Below, piece by piece: positions 11,067 to 21,205 of a stretch of 24,659 nt of DNA. The position numbers and the translations under genes are program-made. A model generated the notes under the pieces. The model was not told the origin of the DNA, ran no database searches, and saw only the letters and a program-made list of their open reading frames with translations. The stretch's first letter is position 1; each line of letters starts with the position of its first letter. The stretch is taken from the NCBI RefSeq assembly GCF_000003605.2, contig NW_003125391.1, forward strand, positions 1-24,659, given 5' to 3'. Source of the stretch: Saccoglossus kowalevskii. Taxonomy: Eukaryota > Hemichordata > Enteropneusta > Harrimaniidae.

Positions 11067-14000
11067 TGTTTGTTGATTGTCCAAGTGAGTCTTGCTTAAC
11101 TGTTCAACACTTGTATTCCGCGTGTAGTAGTCCTGTACTGCGTCAGTTTGGGCGATACCAAGTCATTTAAATTAATAGAGATATGCTATGACATGGCCTT
11201 TTCAACAAATTGGTCTATACAAATGGACCTGCATTCAGGTGTGGGCGCCCAAAGCAATATAATCCCATTTTGAAATACATAAAATAAAACTGTATTGTGT
11301 TAGAGCCTTTTTGCTTTGAGTCGGATGAACGCGTGTGTAATAAATAAGCAATGAACTTTGCGTTCATTTCTCAAATGATGATAGCCAGACTATTAAAACG
11401 TTATAACTCATAATGATTTGATTGATTCCTAATAATTTCAAGATGCAATGAGTTGCCAGTTGTCAACATGATCATAATAATTTTATACCGTTCATGTCTA
11501 TGTATACGTTAATATTTAACTAAATCCGATGACGGACGTGAGGCACTTAATGCGTTTCCTGTGTTTGTGATTTTACGAGCTTTGCTTTGTGCTCACGGCA
11601 AGGTTGTCATGACAATAATGCATTAACTTGGATGGGAACTGACACGAATATTGTAATTACTTTGATAATATATTTACGTTATTATATTTCATCAATCTTT
11701 TTTCTGCTTTGTAATCTTTGATGTGGTTATAATTGACAATCATATAATAATATTTGACATAAATCAGCGTATTCGTGGGTATTTGCCGTCAGTTTATTAA
11801 AATACGAGTTCAGTCATGCTCTGATTGTCAATTATTATTCCTCCGTGATGCTGTGTGATTGTTGTCGGCACAACAATAACTGCGATACATTACTAACTCA
11901 TGGGCGTTGTTGTCGCAATTTGACGTTTGTGTATACGCTACGCTTTGGCAATATTGTGACATGATAATGGAATAAACTTGAATCATTGGTTCATATCAGT
12001 TTACATGCAGTGAGATTTATAATATATTGCATCTATCTGTACACTCAGCGGATGATAGGGAGCACGTTTTGTGCGGATTATTACGGTCACCAATTTCAGG
12101 CGACCTACTTATACTACCGACCTACCACGCAATCACCGCATCATGTTTGTTTCACCATTGTACTAAAACAATAGCTGAAGGTGTATATTAATTTGTCACA
12201 AAACATTTTTAACATTTTGAGCACGGTAATAACCACCGTAGGCAGAACATTGCATATAGAAACCCGCACAACATTGCTGTCAAGTTTCAAACACAGATGC
12301 ATGTGCAATCTGCGGTAGAAATTGCGTTTTCTTGTAAAAAGTAAGAAGCTACTCCAACGACATTATAAAATGAATAAACGCAAGAAGTGAATGAAATGAA
12401 TAACAGTGAACTAACACAATAGTTGAAATTGGAATTCATAACTTTAGTTCTGTTCACAAACATAGCACAACATTTATACAAACATTATAGCCCTATATCC
12501 ATGCAGAAGACGCTTATTCGCACTTTCCTGAATACGGAATACATATTAAAAAATAATAACTTTTCTATCTCGAACATAACGTGTTCACGATAAACACGCA
12601 GTATTTATTATTACGTGCTCGAATGTAAATTATAACTATAAAAGTTGTATTTTTGGCAACATTGTATCACCAATAATAATTAACTATTAACATAATAACA
12701 TTTAACCATTAAACCATTAAACCACCTAATAATTTAATGTTTACCGATAATTAAAGTAACAAATTTGGGTATTGTAATTTGAACTAAGTCTGTCAGTTTT
12801 AATTGCATGTTTTGCAACGGTCGTTTCAATGACTGGAGCTGCTGCATCACATAATGTCAAAATCGTGTAGCATATCGTGTTTACATTGAATGTGATCAAT
12901 GTTCCGAGGCAGTGATCGATCTCGAGGTGCATTGATTTTAGATGAAGCAGACTAAAAATTGTAGAGGATGCTATTTTCAGAAAACGTATGAAAATCAAGG
13001 GAACGTTAGGAAGCATAACGTCCCGGAATTTCAGTTAATTTATAAAATATCTAAAGCAAATTGTTTCTTACCACACACAGATCTTGGCCACAATTAAACC
13101 ATAGCCATAAAATGGATGTTCACAAATGGATGTTCCACATGAAAACTTCCCAACACAAATATGCTACGGTCTTTTGTGGGTGGGGCAGAAAATTAGTTTT
13201 TAACTAAAATGGTATGGAAATATACGCAATTTCATTACATTCTTAATCAGTCAAACAAGTTTCGTTATTCAGCACTTTTGATGGGAATGTATTTACAAAT
13301 ATATGTACCATACAAAGATTAATTTGATTTGCCTCAGAGTGAACTGAACCTGCGTACATTTCCATGAAATTTTTGTTAACAGTTTAAAAAATCTTAACAT
13401 TTGCATTATATAATGGCAACGACAATCATCAGGCCCTTCAACTCCTAAAACCTAACTAGGTCCAAAAGTACTCCTAGAAGTTCCATTCCTGTTCCTGTCT
13501 ACTATCGTAGTAATTAGCTTTCTGGTGAACAATACATTGTTTGGTGGTAATATCAACACTTTATATGGTACCTATGCTTATGGGTTGTATTATTATGTAC
13601 AAGAACTGGAGAATGGAAGACTTCTATAACATCACAGTGCTTTAGTTTAAGCTGGCCGTACGTGAAATAAACGCAGATATGTATTGATGTCAGTGTATGT
13701 ACCCTTCATTTCTGTAGCGGTTTCTGTCATACATGAGTATCTCATGGTTGCATCAGTCAACACTAATTTAGTATTTTGGGTGTGTAAAAGTCCGTATAGT
13801 AAAAGGTTGCTCTTAGTTTCACCAGTGATTTGGTTTACATACATTACTATATCTAAATATGTTATTGCAATATCGGTTAAAGTTGTTATTTAATTCACAT
13901 ATGATTCATTTACACTACATTATTGGCAATTTGTTATTACGTTTTATTACATCAATGGTTGAAAAATAATATGCTAATCGTCATGCTGAGTATCCAATCA

Positions 14001-15539
14001 AGTTTCAACTAAACATGACAAAGCATTTAATGCTGAAACCAGTGTTAGTGGCATTCGTGTATTCCCGTAACAATTGCGTACATTTTTGAAAATTATTCAT
14101 TCGCTCAAATTCAGATTCAGATTCACCACCCAATTCCAAGTGCTTTTAGACGCACCCATAATTCATAAAATGAATTTTAGTGCAGTATGTAAATATATAA
14201 AGTACAAATTGAAACTAGTTCCAGATGTATACAGTCACCTGAAGACAATAAATATCTGAATACACGCTAAACATGTCATTTTAATAAATAATTTATTTTC
14301 TATAGTTTTGTGTACTGCAGGATTGTGACAGATCCAGAAAAAGGAACTCAACACAGCCATTGAGGGTATTGTTCATGATATGCCGCTAATTCACCATTGC
14401 CTAAATACTGGAGGCGCTCATTGTCGACAACAAGTCTAAGAATGCCGTACATTTAATGGAGTATCTTTATCGGAAATACATGATATAAGTATGTAATGTT
14501 TATTCGTAGTGTAACAATCAAGCCACTCAGTTTATGTTTATGACAGCTAAATACATGTACTTCACATATCAATAAACACAGATATTGTCAATTGCACGTA
14601 CTGTGTTTACTGACTATTCTGAACAGTTCAGTATTTTTGATATTCTGCTTCATAGTATATTCTTAAAAACACGTACCTAATAAGTAAGTGTTCCGGCATT
14701 ATTGCTGCCTTTCCGTAATGTTAATACAAAGAGAGCTACATGACAGTAAATGTCATTGTCCTATACACCACACCAGCTTTGAAAGTTTTGTTATGAACTC
14801 TCGACCAAGTTTAAGTGTAATGCTGTTTTAATGTGGGCAAAATGTGACGAAAAAGTCATTTTTATTTGTTTAGCTGTAATAGATACAATTAAAACATGTT
14901 ACTTTGTTAAACTGTTGAATAAATGCATAAGACCAAGATGGTAGAGTGAAGATCAATTGCTGACCAGTATCTGTTATTTTAAAATTATAAAGATAATTAT
15001 GAAAATGTAAGAGACAATTATTATGTTACAATTATAGTAAGAAATATTTATTTTATCATCTTCAAATTTGACAACAGTCACTAACAAATATATAACAATA
15101 ACAACCTTCAAGAATATATTCAATAGGCGATGTCAGCTAATTCCCGAATCGTGGAACTGTTTTTAGTTTAATGGGTCAATGCAAAAAACTGTAGTGACAA
15201 ACACTTTTACAGTTGCTTTTTTTAGATCTGTCTCTGTATCGCGCGTTCACAAAGCAGCACAGTTTGATTATAGTTGCATTTGTAATAAAAGAATATTATA
15301 TAATAGGATATTAAAGCACACGGCAACATTGATTATTCATGTTTATTTAATAGCAACCGTTTATAATGTTTATAACCTTTATAATGCTTTGAAGAATACC
15401 TTTCCCATCACCAATTCGTCCTTTCTTCACAAATATCTCAAAGTAAAATTAATTCAGTTTAATAAAGCTTGTGCAATGTGCGAAAGGTGAAATTAATGTC
15501 TCAATAGCTATGAAAAACAACAACATGTAAGTGTATCCC
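11067..15539. other. intergenic region, no gene supported
   Basis: About 4.5 kb between the 5' end of the channel gene and the 3' end of the amine oxidase relic. It probably includes the channel promoter and 5' UTR (immediately above 11066), but no TATA or initiator can be fixed. The open frames here (for example 12741-13016 minus and 15179-15490 plus) are AT-rich, lack conserved motifs and have no matching splice partners. 12655-12735 is low-complexity AT sequence with short repeats of ttaaccattaaacca. Confidence 0.55.
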
Positions 15540-15711
15540 TCAAAAAAATTGCATTATTTCTAATGTACAATGAACGCCTTCGAGTAACATATCCCGATGT
15601 CTGACAAGCATAGCTCCGACCATGCTCAGTGACAGTAGACTAATGACGGTAGATATCGGACCATTCCAGTACAAACGTCTATGACTTCAGATCCCACATT
15701 CATCTTAAAGG
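15540..15711 (-). pseudogene. possible C-terminal membrane-anchor remnant of the amine oxidase
   Basis: One frame contains VRYLPSL, resembling the family's e..LPS segment before the anchor. Another frame runs from 15678 to TGA at 15540-15542 and contains PISTVISLLSLSMVGAML followed by VRHRD, a hydrophobic helix with basic residues after it, like the MAO tail anchor. The two halves lie in different frames, consistent with decay by indel. The exon limits are uncertain. Confidence 0.4.
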
Positions 15712-15796
15712 AAATATTTATTTTAGGTGTATTGTTATGGCAGATTTAAATAGATACATTACTCAATGCCGTTAGTAAAGAGACTTGTGTACTTAC

Positions 15797-15861
15797 CTTG
15801 CTTTCTGCAAAATTTATTTGGTCTCCTAGTTTGTTGTTGATAGTACCATAGCAAATAAAAC
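15797..15861 (-). pseudogene. amine oxidase relic, next exon with early stop
   Basis: 65 nt between acceptor TATTACAG and donor GTAAGT. In the phase set by the previous exon it reads VLFAMVLSTTN and then TAG (15826-15828); A-R-E-V-L is a good family continuation. In another frame the same bases read GTINNKLGDQINFAESK, which resembles the family's G......iw..EPeS. A small indel could explain both. Confidence 0.5.
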
Positions 15862-15941
15862 CTGTAATATGCTAGAATTTTTTCAGTTGCAAATATCGCC
15901 TATACAATGTAAGAATCCTAAGATGTAAAACATTTTCTCAC

Positions 15942-16009
15942 CTCCCTAGCAGCTCGACCACCAGCTTGTATCGCACCGTCCATGTAACGAGGCCATACCG
16001 TTACAGTTT
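15942..16009 (-). pseudogene. amine oxidase relic, exon with the C-terminal FAD-binding motif
   Basis: 68 nt, donor GTGAGA. With the acceptor GCTGGAACAG it encodes TVTVWPRYMDGAIQAGGRAA then RE, the family's TET...W.GYm.GA..aG.rAA.E FAD-binding element. The bases before it still read A-G-T-E-T in frame, so either the exon began further upstream or the previous exon's end has been duplicated in the acceptor. The preceding exon (family V-L-R-.-P-V-.-.-I-.-F-A-G-T) was not found in 16010-16849. Confidence 0.82.
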
Positions 16010-16849
16010 CTGTTCCAGCATTCAAGATGAACGAAGATTTAATATAATGTACCAGTTATAAGTTAAACAATTGCATTAGTTTATTGGAACCCTTCACTTT
16101 CTTATTGGTTACAATGAATTACATTAAGAAAAAATCATTACAGAAAATACTGGCTCATAATCTTGAAATAATGTCGGTTAGAGGTAAAAACATGAAAAAA
16201 TAATCCAGCTACATTGACAAGTTGTATTAATAGTTCAGAATATTTGTTGTACATATTGTATTGCAGTATTTTATTGTTATTTATCAGTATAAATATTTTG
16301 TAAAATCACTTATTGATTGTTCTTCTCTGAATGCTGTAAAAAGAGCATGTCGTGTCAAAATCGTGTTAATTTTTGAGGGTAAAGACTAAAAATTCTTTTT
16401 TTTTCTACTTGTAATTTTGGTTTAATGTATGCCTCCGTGTTTCGATTTTCATGTTCACATTACTCAAACAGAACCGAAAAAACGGCTTGCCGTATCAATC
16501 AGCATCAGCATTTTTCAGCATTATTAGATGATTTTTGTTATTAATTTTACGGTTATAAATGATATTGCTTGGGACGGAGCAATAAATTCCAGGTGTGAAA
16601 AAAGTGATCCGAAAGAAAGTGAAAGTGGCTTCAATTCAAAGATTGTTTGAAAATAGTTCATATATAGTGAGGAAGTGCGTGCCTGGCAGATTTAGTGTAT
16701 CGTATAATTTACAAGTCTGCAACCATGTATAATTATTGGTTGTGTCAACATTGTCTTTTTAACACGGTTCATGAACGTGTAATTTATACTACGTGTTATT
16801 ATTTATGGCGTTGTACAAATAGTACACTCCCAATTTGATATCAACTCAC

Positions 16850-16947
16850 TTTGTATATCTGGTTATGACGCCTGGTGGATACGCATGCGTATAACATCCG
16901 CCAGAGTAATGCTCCTTCGACTAATCAAATTCCACATGGTTAATAGG
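16850..16947 (-). pseudogene. amine oxidase relic, exon with SGGC flavin motif and in-frame TAG
   Basis: 98 nt in the best family alignment: PINHVEFD, stop TAG (16921-16923), then SKEHYSGGCYTHAYPPGVIT. The Cys of S-G-G-C is the residue that binds FAD covalently in MAO and is intact. The stop lies where relatives have Trp (TGG to TAG would explain it). The TAG also looks like a splice acceptor: an exon starting at 16920 would keep phase and lose eight conserved residues. Donor GTGAGT. Confidence 0.75.
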
Positions 16948-17068
16948 CTAATGTCAAACAAGTTTGTGTGTCGCACATAGCGTGTAATTCTAAAAAAAAA
17001 ATAGAATAACATTAATATTGTCAAAACGCTTCGAGGTGTGTATAATGCAATACACAAAATAGACTAAC

Positions 17069-17171
17069 ATTCAATACTTCTTTAGAATCCAATATTTTGG
17101 CATACTGTTCACACAACTCTTCTTTACTGAATTGTAAATTGTCGGGAAATAAGCAAAGAAACAGTTTCATA
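17069..17171 (-). pseudogene. amine oxidase relic, exon with LCEQYAKILDSKEVLN
   Basis: 103 nt (one base plus 34 codons). Acceptor AAATTAAG joins in phase with the exon above. The donor GTTAGT is weak but in the expected place. SKEELCEQYAKILDSKEVLN aligns with the family's kk.l.elYa..lgs.ea l.P helix. Confidence 0.75.
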
Positions 17172-17429
17172 CTTAATTTAAGTAATTAAATGAAGATTAA
17201 AAAAACAAACATTTTAAACAAATCATAAACATTGTAACATACCGTGGGTATATTTTCATTTTCATGGGCTAGACACAAATTTCAACACATATTTACCGTT
17301 GTTCTTTCGTATTTTTCCCCAAACGTACGTCCCCAATATCCGTTAACAAAGCTAGATCAAGAAGATAAAATACAATTTCGCAATACTCATGCGTATAACG
17401 ACATTCCTGAAAGATATGTGAGTACATAC

Positions 17430-17514
17430 CTCATAAGAGCAGGGAGGAATCCATCAGGTTTTGCGTAATCATAAGATAACAATGGTCCATCGGATGCAAT
17501 ACTTCCACACAGAC
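17430..17514 (-). pseudogene. amine oxidase relic, exon with KPDGFLPALM
   Basis: 85 nt, acceptor TATTTTAAG, donor GTATGT. LCGSIASDGPLLSYDYAKPD then GFLPALM matches the family's g..G......p......d...pdG..paLMgF region. Confidence 0.82.
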
Positions 17515-17736
17515 CTTAAAATATCATTTCAATGTATTTTAAAATAACATAATATATTTATAATATGTAATATTATATAATATATGGGCGCAATGTATTT
17601 ATTTTATTTCGAGTATTGAATGTATATAATTTGATACGATTTGACCATGGCAGACATGAATGATGACGATGGTATTTATGCATAGCCCGAATTTGTGTGA
17701 GAAACGGTGAACAATAAACGTCCAACACATTCTCAC

Positions 17737-17803
17737 CTTTTTGTTTCCAGAAGCAACTTTCATAGAATTTGAATGTTTTGAGGCAACATTCCATGGGGAT
17801 TTT
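17737..17803 (-). pseudogene. amine oxidase relic, exon with KIPMECCLKTFKFYESCFW
   Basis: 67 nt after a long pyrimidine tract and ATACAG; donor GTGAGA. It corresponds to the family's r.PMG...K....Y..pFW..kG, with the usually invariant Gly after P-M replaced by Glu. An alternative acceptor 36 nt upstream (exon from 17839) also keeps frame and would add LSPVPRTQYMIQ. Confidence 0.75.
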
Positions 17804-18114
17804 CTGTATCATATATTGTGTGCGAGGGACAGGAGACAACTCAAAATACAAAACAAGGTCATACCATTTATATAAAATGTTAACAATTTAACACTGATGT
17901 TGACTTAATGCTGATTTTTTTGGTTGCGAAAGAATTTTAATGATGAAAGTACTTAGTGTCAATGTAGTGATAACATTAACAAGAAGTAGCTAGTATCTTC
18001 TTTCACCATGTTTGCAATGTCCATTTTGATGTGTTCTTTTATGGAGAGTCATTGTGCCGTCGTACAAATAAGTCACATTTTTGAAAACTGTTTTACGTCA
18101 GACATGTTCCTCAC

Positions 18115-18198
18115 CTGTATTCGCTTAGATGGCAAATGTGGAGTGAATTCGATGCGATCCAACATAGTCTGCGGTAAAGCACATACTATATAGGAAGC
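18115..18198 (-). pseudogene. amine oxidase relic, exon with YIVCALPQTM
   Basis: 84 nt (28 codons, phase 0-0), acceptor TTATTTTAG, donor GTGAGG. ASYIVCALPQTMLDRIEFTP followed by HLPSKRIQ matches the family's a.yVI.A.P......I.F.P.LP..r.q. Confidence 0.85.
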
Positions 18199-18843
18199 CT
18201 AAAATAATAATTACATGTTATATTTTAACACATGTATCAAAACTGTTTGAAATAGGATTAATCTGAGTGTTCTCGATATCCACCGATTGTTTCATACATT
18301 CAACATTGTGCACTTTGCTCTAAATTGTAAGATTCGTGATTTTGTAAGATTCGTGTTTATGATTCCCCCAACCTTACAGTGGCAAAGTATGGAATTTGTT
18401 TTTTCACTGACCCGCCACAATTGAACGCATATATAACTAATCTACAATTCAGTTGAAATGTTGCCAAGGTGTTTCTATAATGATAAATATTCCTGTTGTT
18501 GCTGTGTGCAAATAAACGAAAGCGCTAAGACACTTGGGACACGCGCACACAAATGTCAATTTAATGCTATATGTGATAAATCAAAATTCCTGACCGTGTA
18601 GTGTGGTACTTCTTAAACGAGTATACTAATTTCCATATGTTCTGATCTTCTAAAAATTATTACATGACCACTTATAGGATACCTTCTAGGTGGCCGTATT
18701 TACAACTTTTAGATGAACATGGTAGTCACAGCTATTCGCAGCTAGTTGTACATTAGCTGGGAATACAGCCAAAACAGCACATTAAGATGGCTTCTTTTAG
18801 TTGCATCACCATATCATGGATGCTAATCAAACATAAACCTTAC

Positions 18844-18920
18844 CCGATGAACACAGTCTTCTGATGTTGTAACAGTTACTTGCTTTATTTTCACTAAAGG
18901 GCTTGACAACACCACATTTT
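18844..18920 (-). pseudogene. amine oxidase relic, exon with NVVLSSPLVKI
   Basis: 77 nt, acceptor TTTTATCACTCAG, donor GTAAGG. It encodes NVVLSSPLVKIKQVTVTTSE and then DCVHR, matching the family's v.L..pV..i.q....V.v....g. Phases fit both neighbouring exons. Confidence 0.8.
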
Positions 18921-18947
18921 CTGAGTGATAAAATACGTATTATTTAA

Positions 18948-19089
18948 ACAATAATGAACGACCCGCCAACCCATAATTTGCGAAAGCTCACTTTGTGCTA
19001 CATATATGTGCGAGACGTGGGTCGAGTACATATATGGAGCACAAAGTGTGCTTGAGCCCATTATGGGTTGTCATGGAGTTCATTATTGT
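18948..19089. repeat. foldback (inverted repeat) element, 62-bp arms
   Basis: The left arm 18948-19009 and right arm 19028-19089 are inverted copies matching at about 51 of 62 positions, with an 18-nt loop. Shared blocks include acaataatgaac, aacccataat and actttgtgct. It lies in an amine oxidase intron, 27 bp from the exon at 18844-18920. The shape fits a small non-autonomous foldback or MITE. No target-site duplication was established. Confidence 0.85.
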
Positions 19090-19366
19090 TATTATTTTGT
19101 AGCGTTATCAATACCGAATCAATGGATATGCTGCCACTAAATAGCGAAAGATTTGTGGGGGAAATCACAGTAAAAAATACACAGTTTTAAAATCACTGGC
19201 TGAATCTGAATACTTTAAAATGTCTTTCTGAAAAAGATTTCCATGACAAACTAATAAAGAAACTAGTTTCAATCCATCAAATTATTGTGATATCATTCAT
19301 CCATGTAAAAACTGTTTAAACTAGTCTTTAATACATTTTAATCATGTTATAATCTAGCGCATATAT

Positions 19367-19893
19367 GTCACAGTACATTAATATCACATTCAAAAGTATC
19401 AAAGATTCATTTGTTTCATTGGAAAATAATGATATGAATGGTTATATTATTGTCTTACAATACATGAATATCACATTCAAAAGTATCAAAGATTCATTTG
19501 TTTCATTGGAAAATAATTATATGAATGGTTATATTATTGTCTTACAATACATGAATATCACATTCAAAAGTATCAAAGATTCATTTGTTTCATTGGAAAA
19601 TAATTATATGAATGGTTATAATATTGTCTTACAATACATGAACATCACATTCAAACGTATCAAAGATTCATTTGTTTCATTGGAAAATAATTATATGAAT
19701 GGTTATATTATTGTCTTACTATACTTGAACATCACATTCAAAAGTATCAAAGATTCATTTGTTTCATTGGAAAATAATTATATGAATGGTTATATTATTG
19801 TCTTACAATACATGAATATCACATTCAAAAGTATCAAAGATTCATTTGTTTCATTGGAAAATAATTATATGAATGGTTATATTATTGTCTCAC
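19367..19893. repeat. 87-bp tandem repeat, six copies
   Basis: Six near-identical copies with an exact 87-bp period: atatcacattc or acatcacattc recurs at 19381, 19468, 19555, 19642, 19729 and 19816. The unit is a multiple of three and lacks stops on the plus strand, so it reads as a 29-residue repeat (MNITFKSIKDSFVSLENNYM...). I take that as incidental. High identity suggests recent expansion. On the minus strand each unit begins GTAAGAC (GTGAGAC in the copy next to the exon). Confidence 0.95.
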
Positions 19894-19956
19894 CGACTCC
19901 AATCATCATAGCTAATTTCTCGCTTATCTGCTGTGCCCGCAAACTATTAGCTGTTC
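19894..19956 (-). pseudogene. amine oxidase relic, exon with QQISEKLA
   Basis: 63 nt, acceptor TTCGTCTTCAG, donor GTGAGA. It encodes TANSLRAQQISEKLAMMIGV plus G, equivalent to the family's GG.QQ.SE..A..lG. The last base joins AA of the next exon to give Glu-Asn-Val-Val. Its donor abuts the 87-bp tandem array. Confidence 0.8.
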
Positions 19957-21128
19957 CTGAAGACGAAATACAAAGCTAATAATATCATAAGTACAATAAT
20001 ATTATGGCTAAATATTATTATTGGTAACTCTATTCTAGGTATATATATAATAATCATTTGATTTTATCACTTCCGATTAGAATTCTAAATTCAAACAAAG
20101 ACAAAATATTCACCAATCAAATGTTAATACAGAAACATAACAATATAAGTAAAGTTGGATTTCATTGATAATATTCCTACCAGCCCACCGCCTTCAACGG
20201 AATATATTTTACCTTCAAAAAAATACTTGTGTTATTTCGAGTTTTATCAAATCAGTAACAACGTAGACGACGTATTGTAATACGATAAATATGGCACACC
20301 AACATGGAAAGTTACCTCCTGTACAACGAATATACCAGAGGAAATACAAAAATGACAGCTCTCATGACTCTGCAGCAAAATTGTGTCTCACAAAAATATC
20401 AGCAAACACTCATTCGGGAACCAATTAAACAAATATGTTCTAGGTTCTCTACATTGCGAAGGTTATATTAAGCTTTTAATTCTCAAATACCTGCTTAATG
20501 AGATAAACAATTTTTACCAAATGAGCCAAGATATATTTCCCAGTACATCAAGGCCAAATGAAATTGAATTGAATCATTTGTCTAACATATTAATATTTGG
20601 CATTGCAAGTCACAAATTTCCTTTGAGATAGCAAAACAACATTTAGTCATTCGTGGTTGTGTCGTTTTGAACTTGGAAAGTCCTGTGGGTACCCTAATCG
20701 ATGTTCGCACACATATCGAGGGTGTGTTGAGGAAAGATGTGATTCAACGATAACATGTTGCGTCTCTAATCATAGTCGATTTAGTGATAATTAACAATGG
20801 TTGAGACAAAAAGCGGTCGACTACAGGCATATAAAATATAATACGTATATCCAACTTCCATGGTCGATAACCATAGCCAAGTCTCTTTTTAGCAAGATGC
20901 AGTCAACTATGTTCCCGTAGATAGGAAATATTGTGGTATTTAATTAGATTGCGTTATTTTTGGCCCGTGTAACTGCGGTAATGACGTCAACAGATCACGT
21001 GATTGCTGTCGTTTCACAATGTTCATGTTACATTTTAAGTCCAATTGAGATGGGATATGATGATTACTGATGCATTTGCAGATGTAAAACTAAATAAGAA
21101 CATTTGTCAAAGGTTTGTGAATACATAC
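19957..21128. other. region upstream of the amine oxidase relic, no gene supported
   Basis: AT-rich sequence. The frame at 20383-20631 (plus) has no recognisable motif. On the minus strand, 20181-20210 reads KIYSVEGGGL, which may be a decayed amine oxidase exon (family V-E-G-G-A-Q), but its splice phase does not fit. A CRE octamer and an E-box palindrome lie at 20982-21003. Confidence 0.45.
20982..21003. promoter_or_regulatory. CRE octamer beside E-box palindrome
   Basis: TGACGTCA (20982-20989, CREB/ATF consensus) is followed four bases later by ATCACGTGAT (20994-21003), a palindrome containing the CACGTG E-box. Both are perfect consensus sites for animal bZIP and bHLH factors. Function is inference from motif alone. 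Confidence 0.3.
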
Positions 21129-21205
21129 CTGCACGCAGAATTTATCAATAGTCCAAAATAAATTGTATGAACCATCAGTGTTATTGGATTATACCAAGGG
21201 GGCAT
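21129..21205 (-). other. candidate exon on the minus strand: signal-peptide-like or decayed amine oxidase exon
   Basis: An open frame ends at a good donor (TGCAG before GTATGT). From the ATG at 21203-21205 it reads MPPWYNPITLMVHTIYFGLL then INSAC, 25 codons plus two bases. It could be a first exon with a hydrophobic signal or anchor. Alternatively, YFGLLINSAC may be the remnant of the MAO family's Y-F-L-.-Y-I-N-S-A-G-G helix, which belongs just upstream of the first recognised relic exon. No matching acceptor phase links it to the next exon. Confidence 0.25.

Larger units (their letters stand above)
15797..19956 (-). pseudogene. flavin monoamine oxidase (MAO-like), probable unprocessed pseudogene
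   Basis: Intact relatives are FAD enzymes that oxidise amines to aldehydes with release of ammonia and H2O2; MAO itself sits on the outer mitochondrial membrane. Exons read in family order: QQISEKLAMMIG, NVVLSSPLVKI, ASYIVCALPQTMLDRIEF, KIPMECCLK...FWKQKG, LCGSIASDGPLLSYD...KPDGFLPALM, LCEQYAKILDSKEVLN, YSGGCYTHAYPPGV, and TETVTVWPRYMDGAIQAGGR. Splice phases agree up to the seventh exon. Defects: TAG at 16921-16923 where the family has Trp; no recognisable exon for the segment ending F-A-G-T; a stop after AAREVLFAMVLSTTN; and no convincing FAD-binding N-terminus in the window. Introns are retained, so it is not a retrocopy. Use of an acceptor directly after the TAG, or assembly errors, could weaken the pseudogene call. 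Confidence 0.75.

Noticed and set aside
12741-13016. 91-codon minus-strand frame
   Set aside because: AT-rich composition, no conserved motif, and no neighbouring exon with matching phase.
15179-15490. 103-codon plus-strand frame
   Set aside because: No recognisable motif; composition like the surrounding noncoding DNA.
15797-15804. 8-nt microexon AAAGCAAG joining the FAD-motif exon to the anchor-like frame
   Set aside because: The phase works, and would give a short linker to the hydrophobic helix, but the longer exon with acceptor TATTACAG continues the conserved A-R-E-V-L and is simpler; an 8-nt exon needs transcript proof.
17804-17839. Upstream extension LSPVPRTQYMIQ of the KIPMECC exon
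   Set aside because: In frame, but it duplicates the L-P-.-.-R-.-Q segment already encoded at the end of the previous exon; the text is better explained as the pyrimidine tract of the nearer acceptor.
18331-18356. Direct duplication of tgtaagattcgtg
   Set aside because: Only two short copies; likely slippage without further structure.
19365-19979. 204-codon plus-strand frame of 29-residue repeats
   Set aside because: It is the 87-bp intronic array read through, and its end runs antisense into an amine oxidase exon on the other strand.
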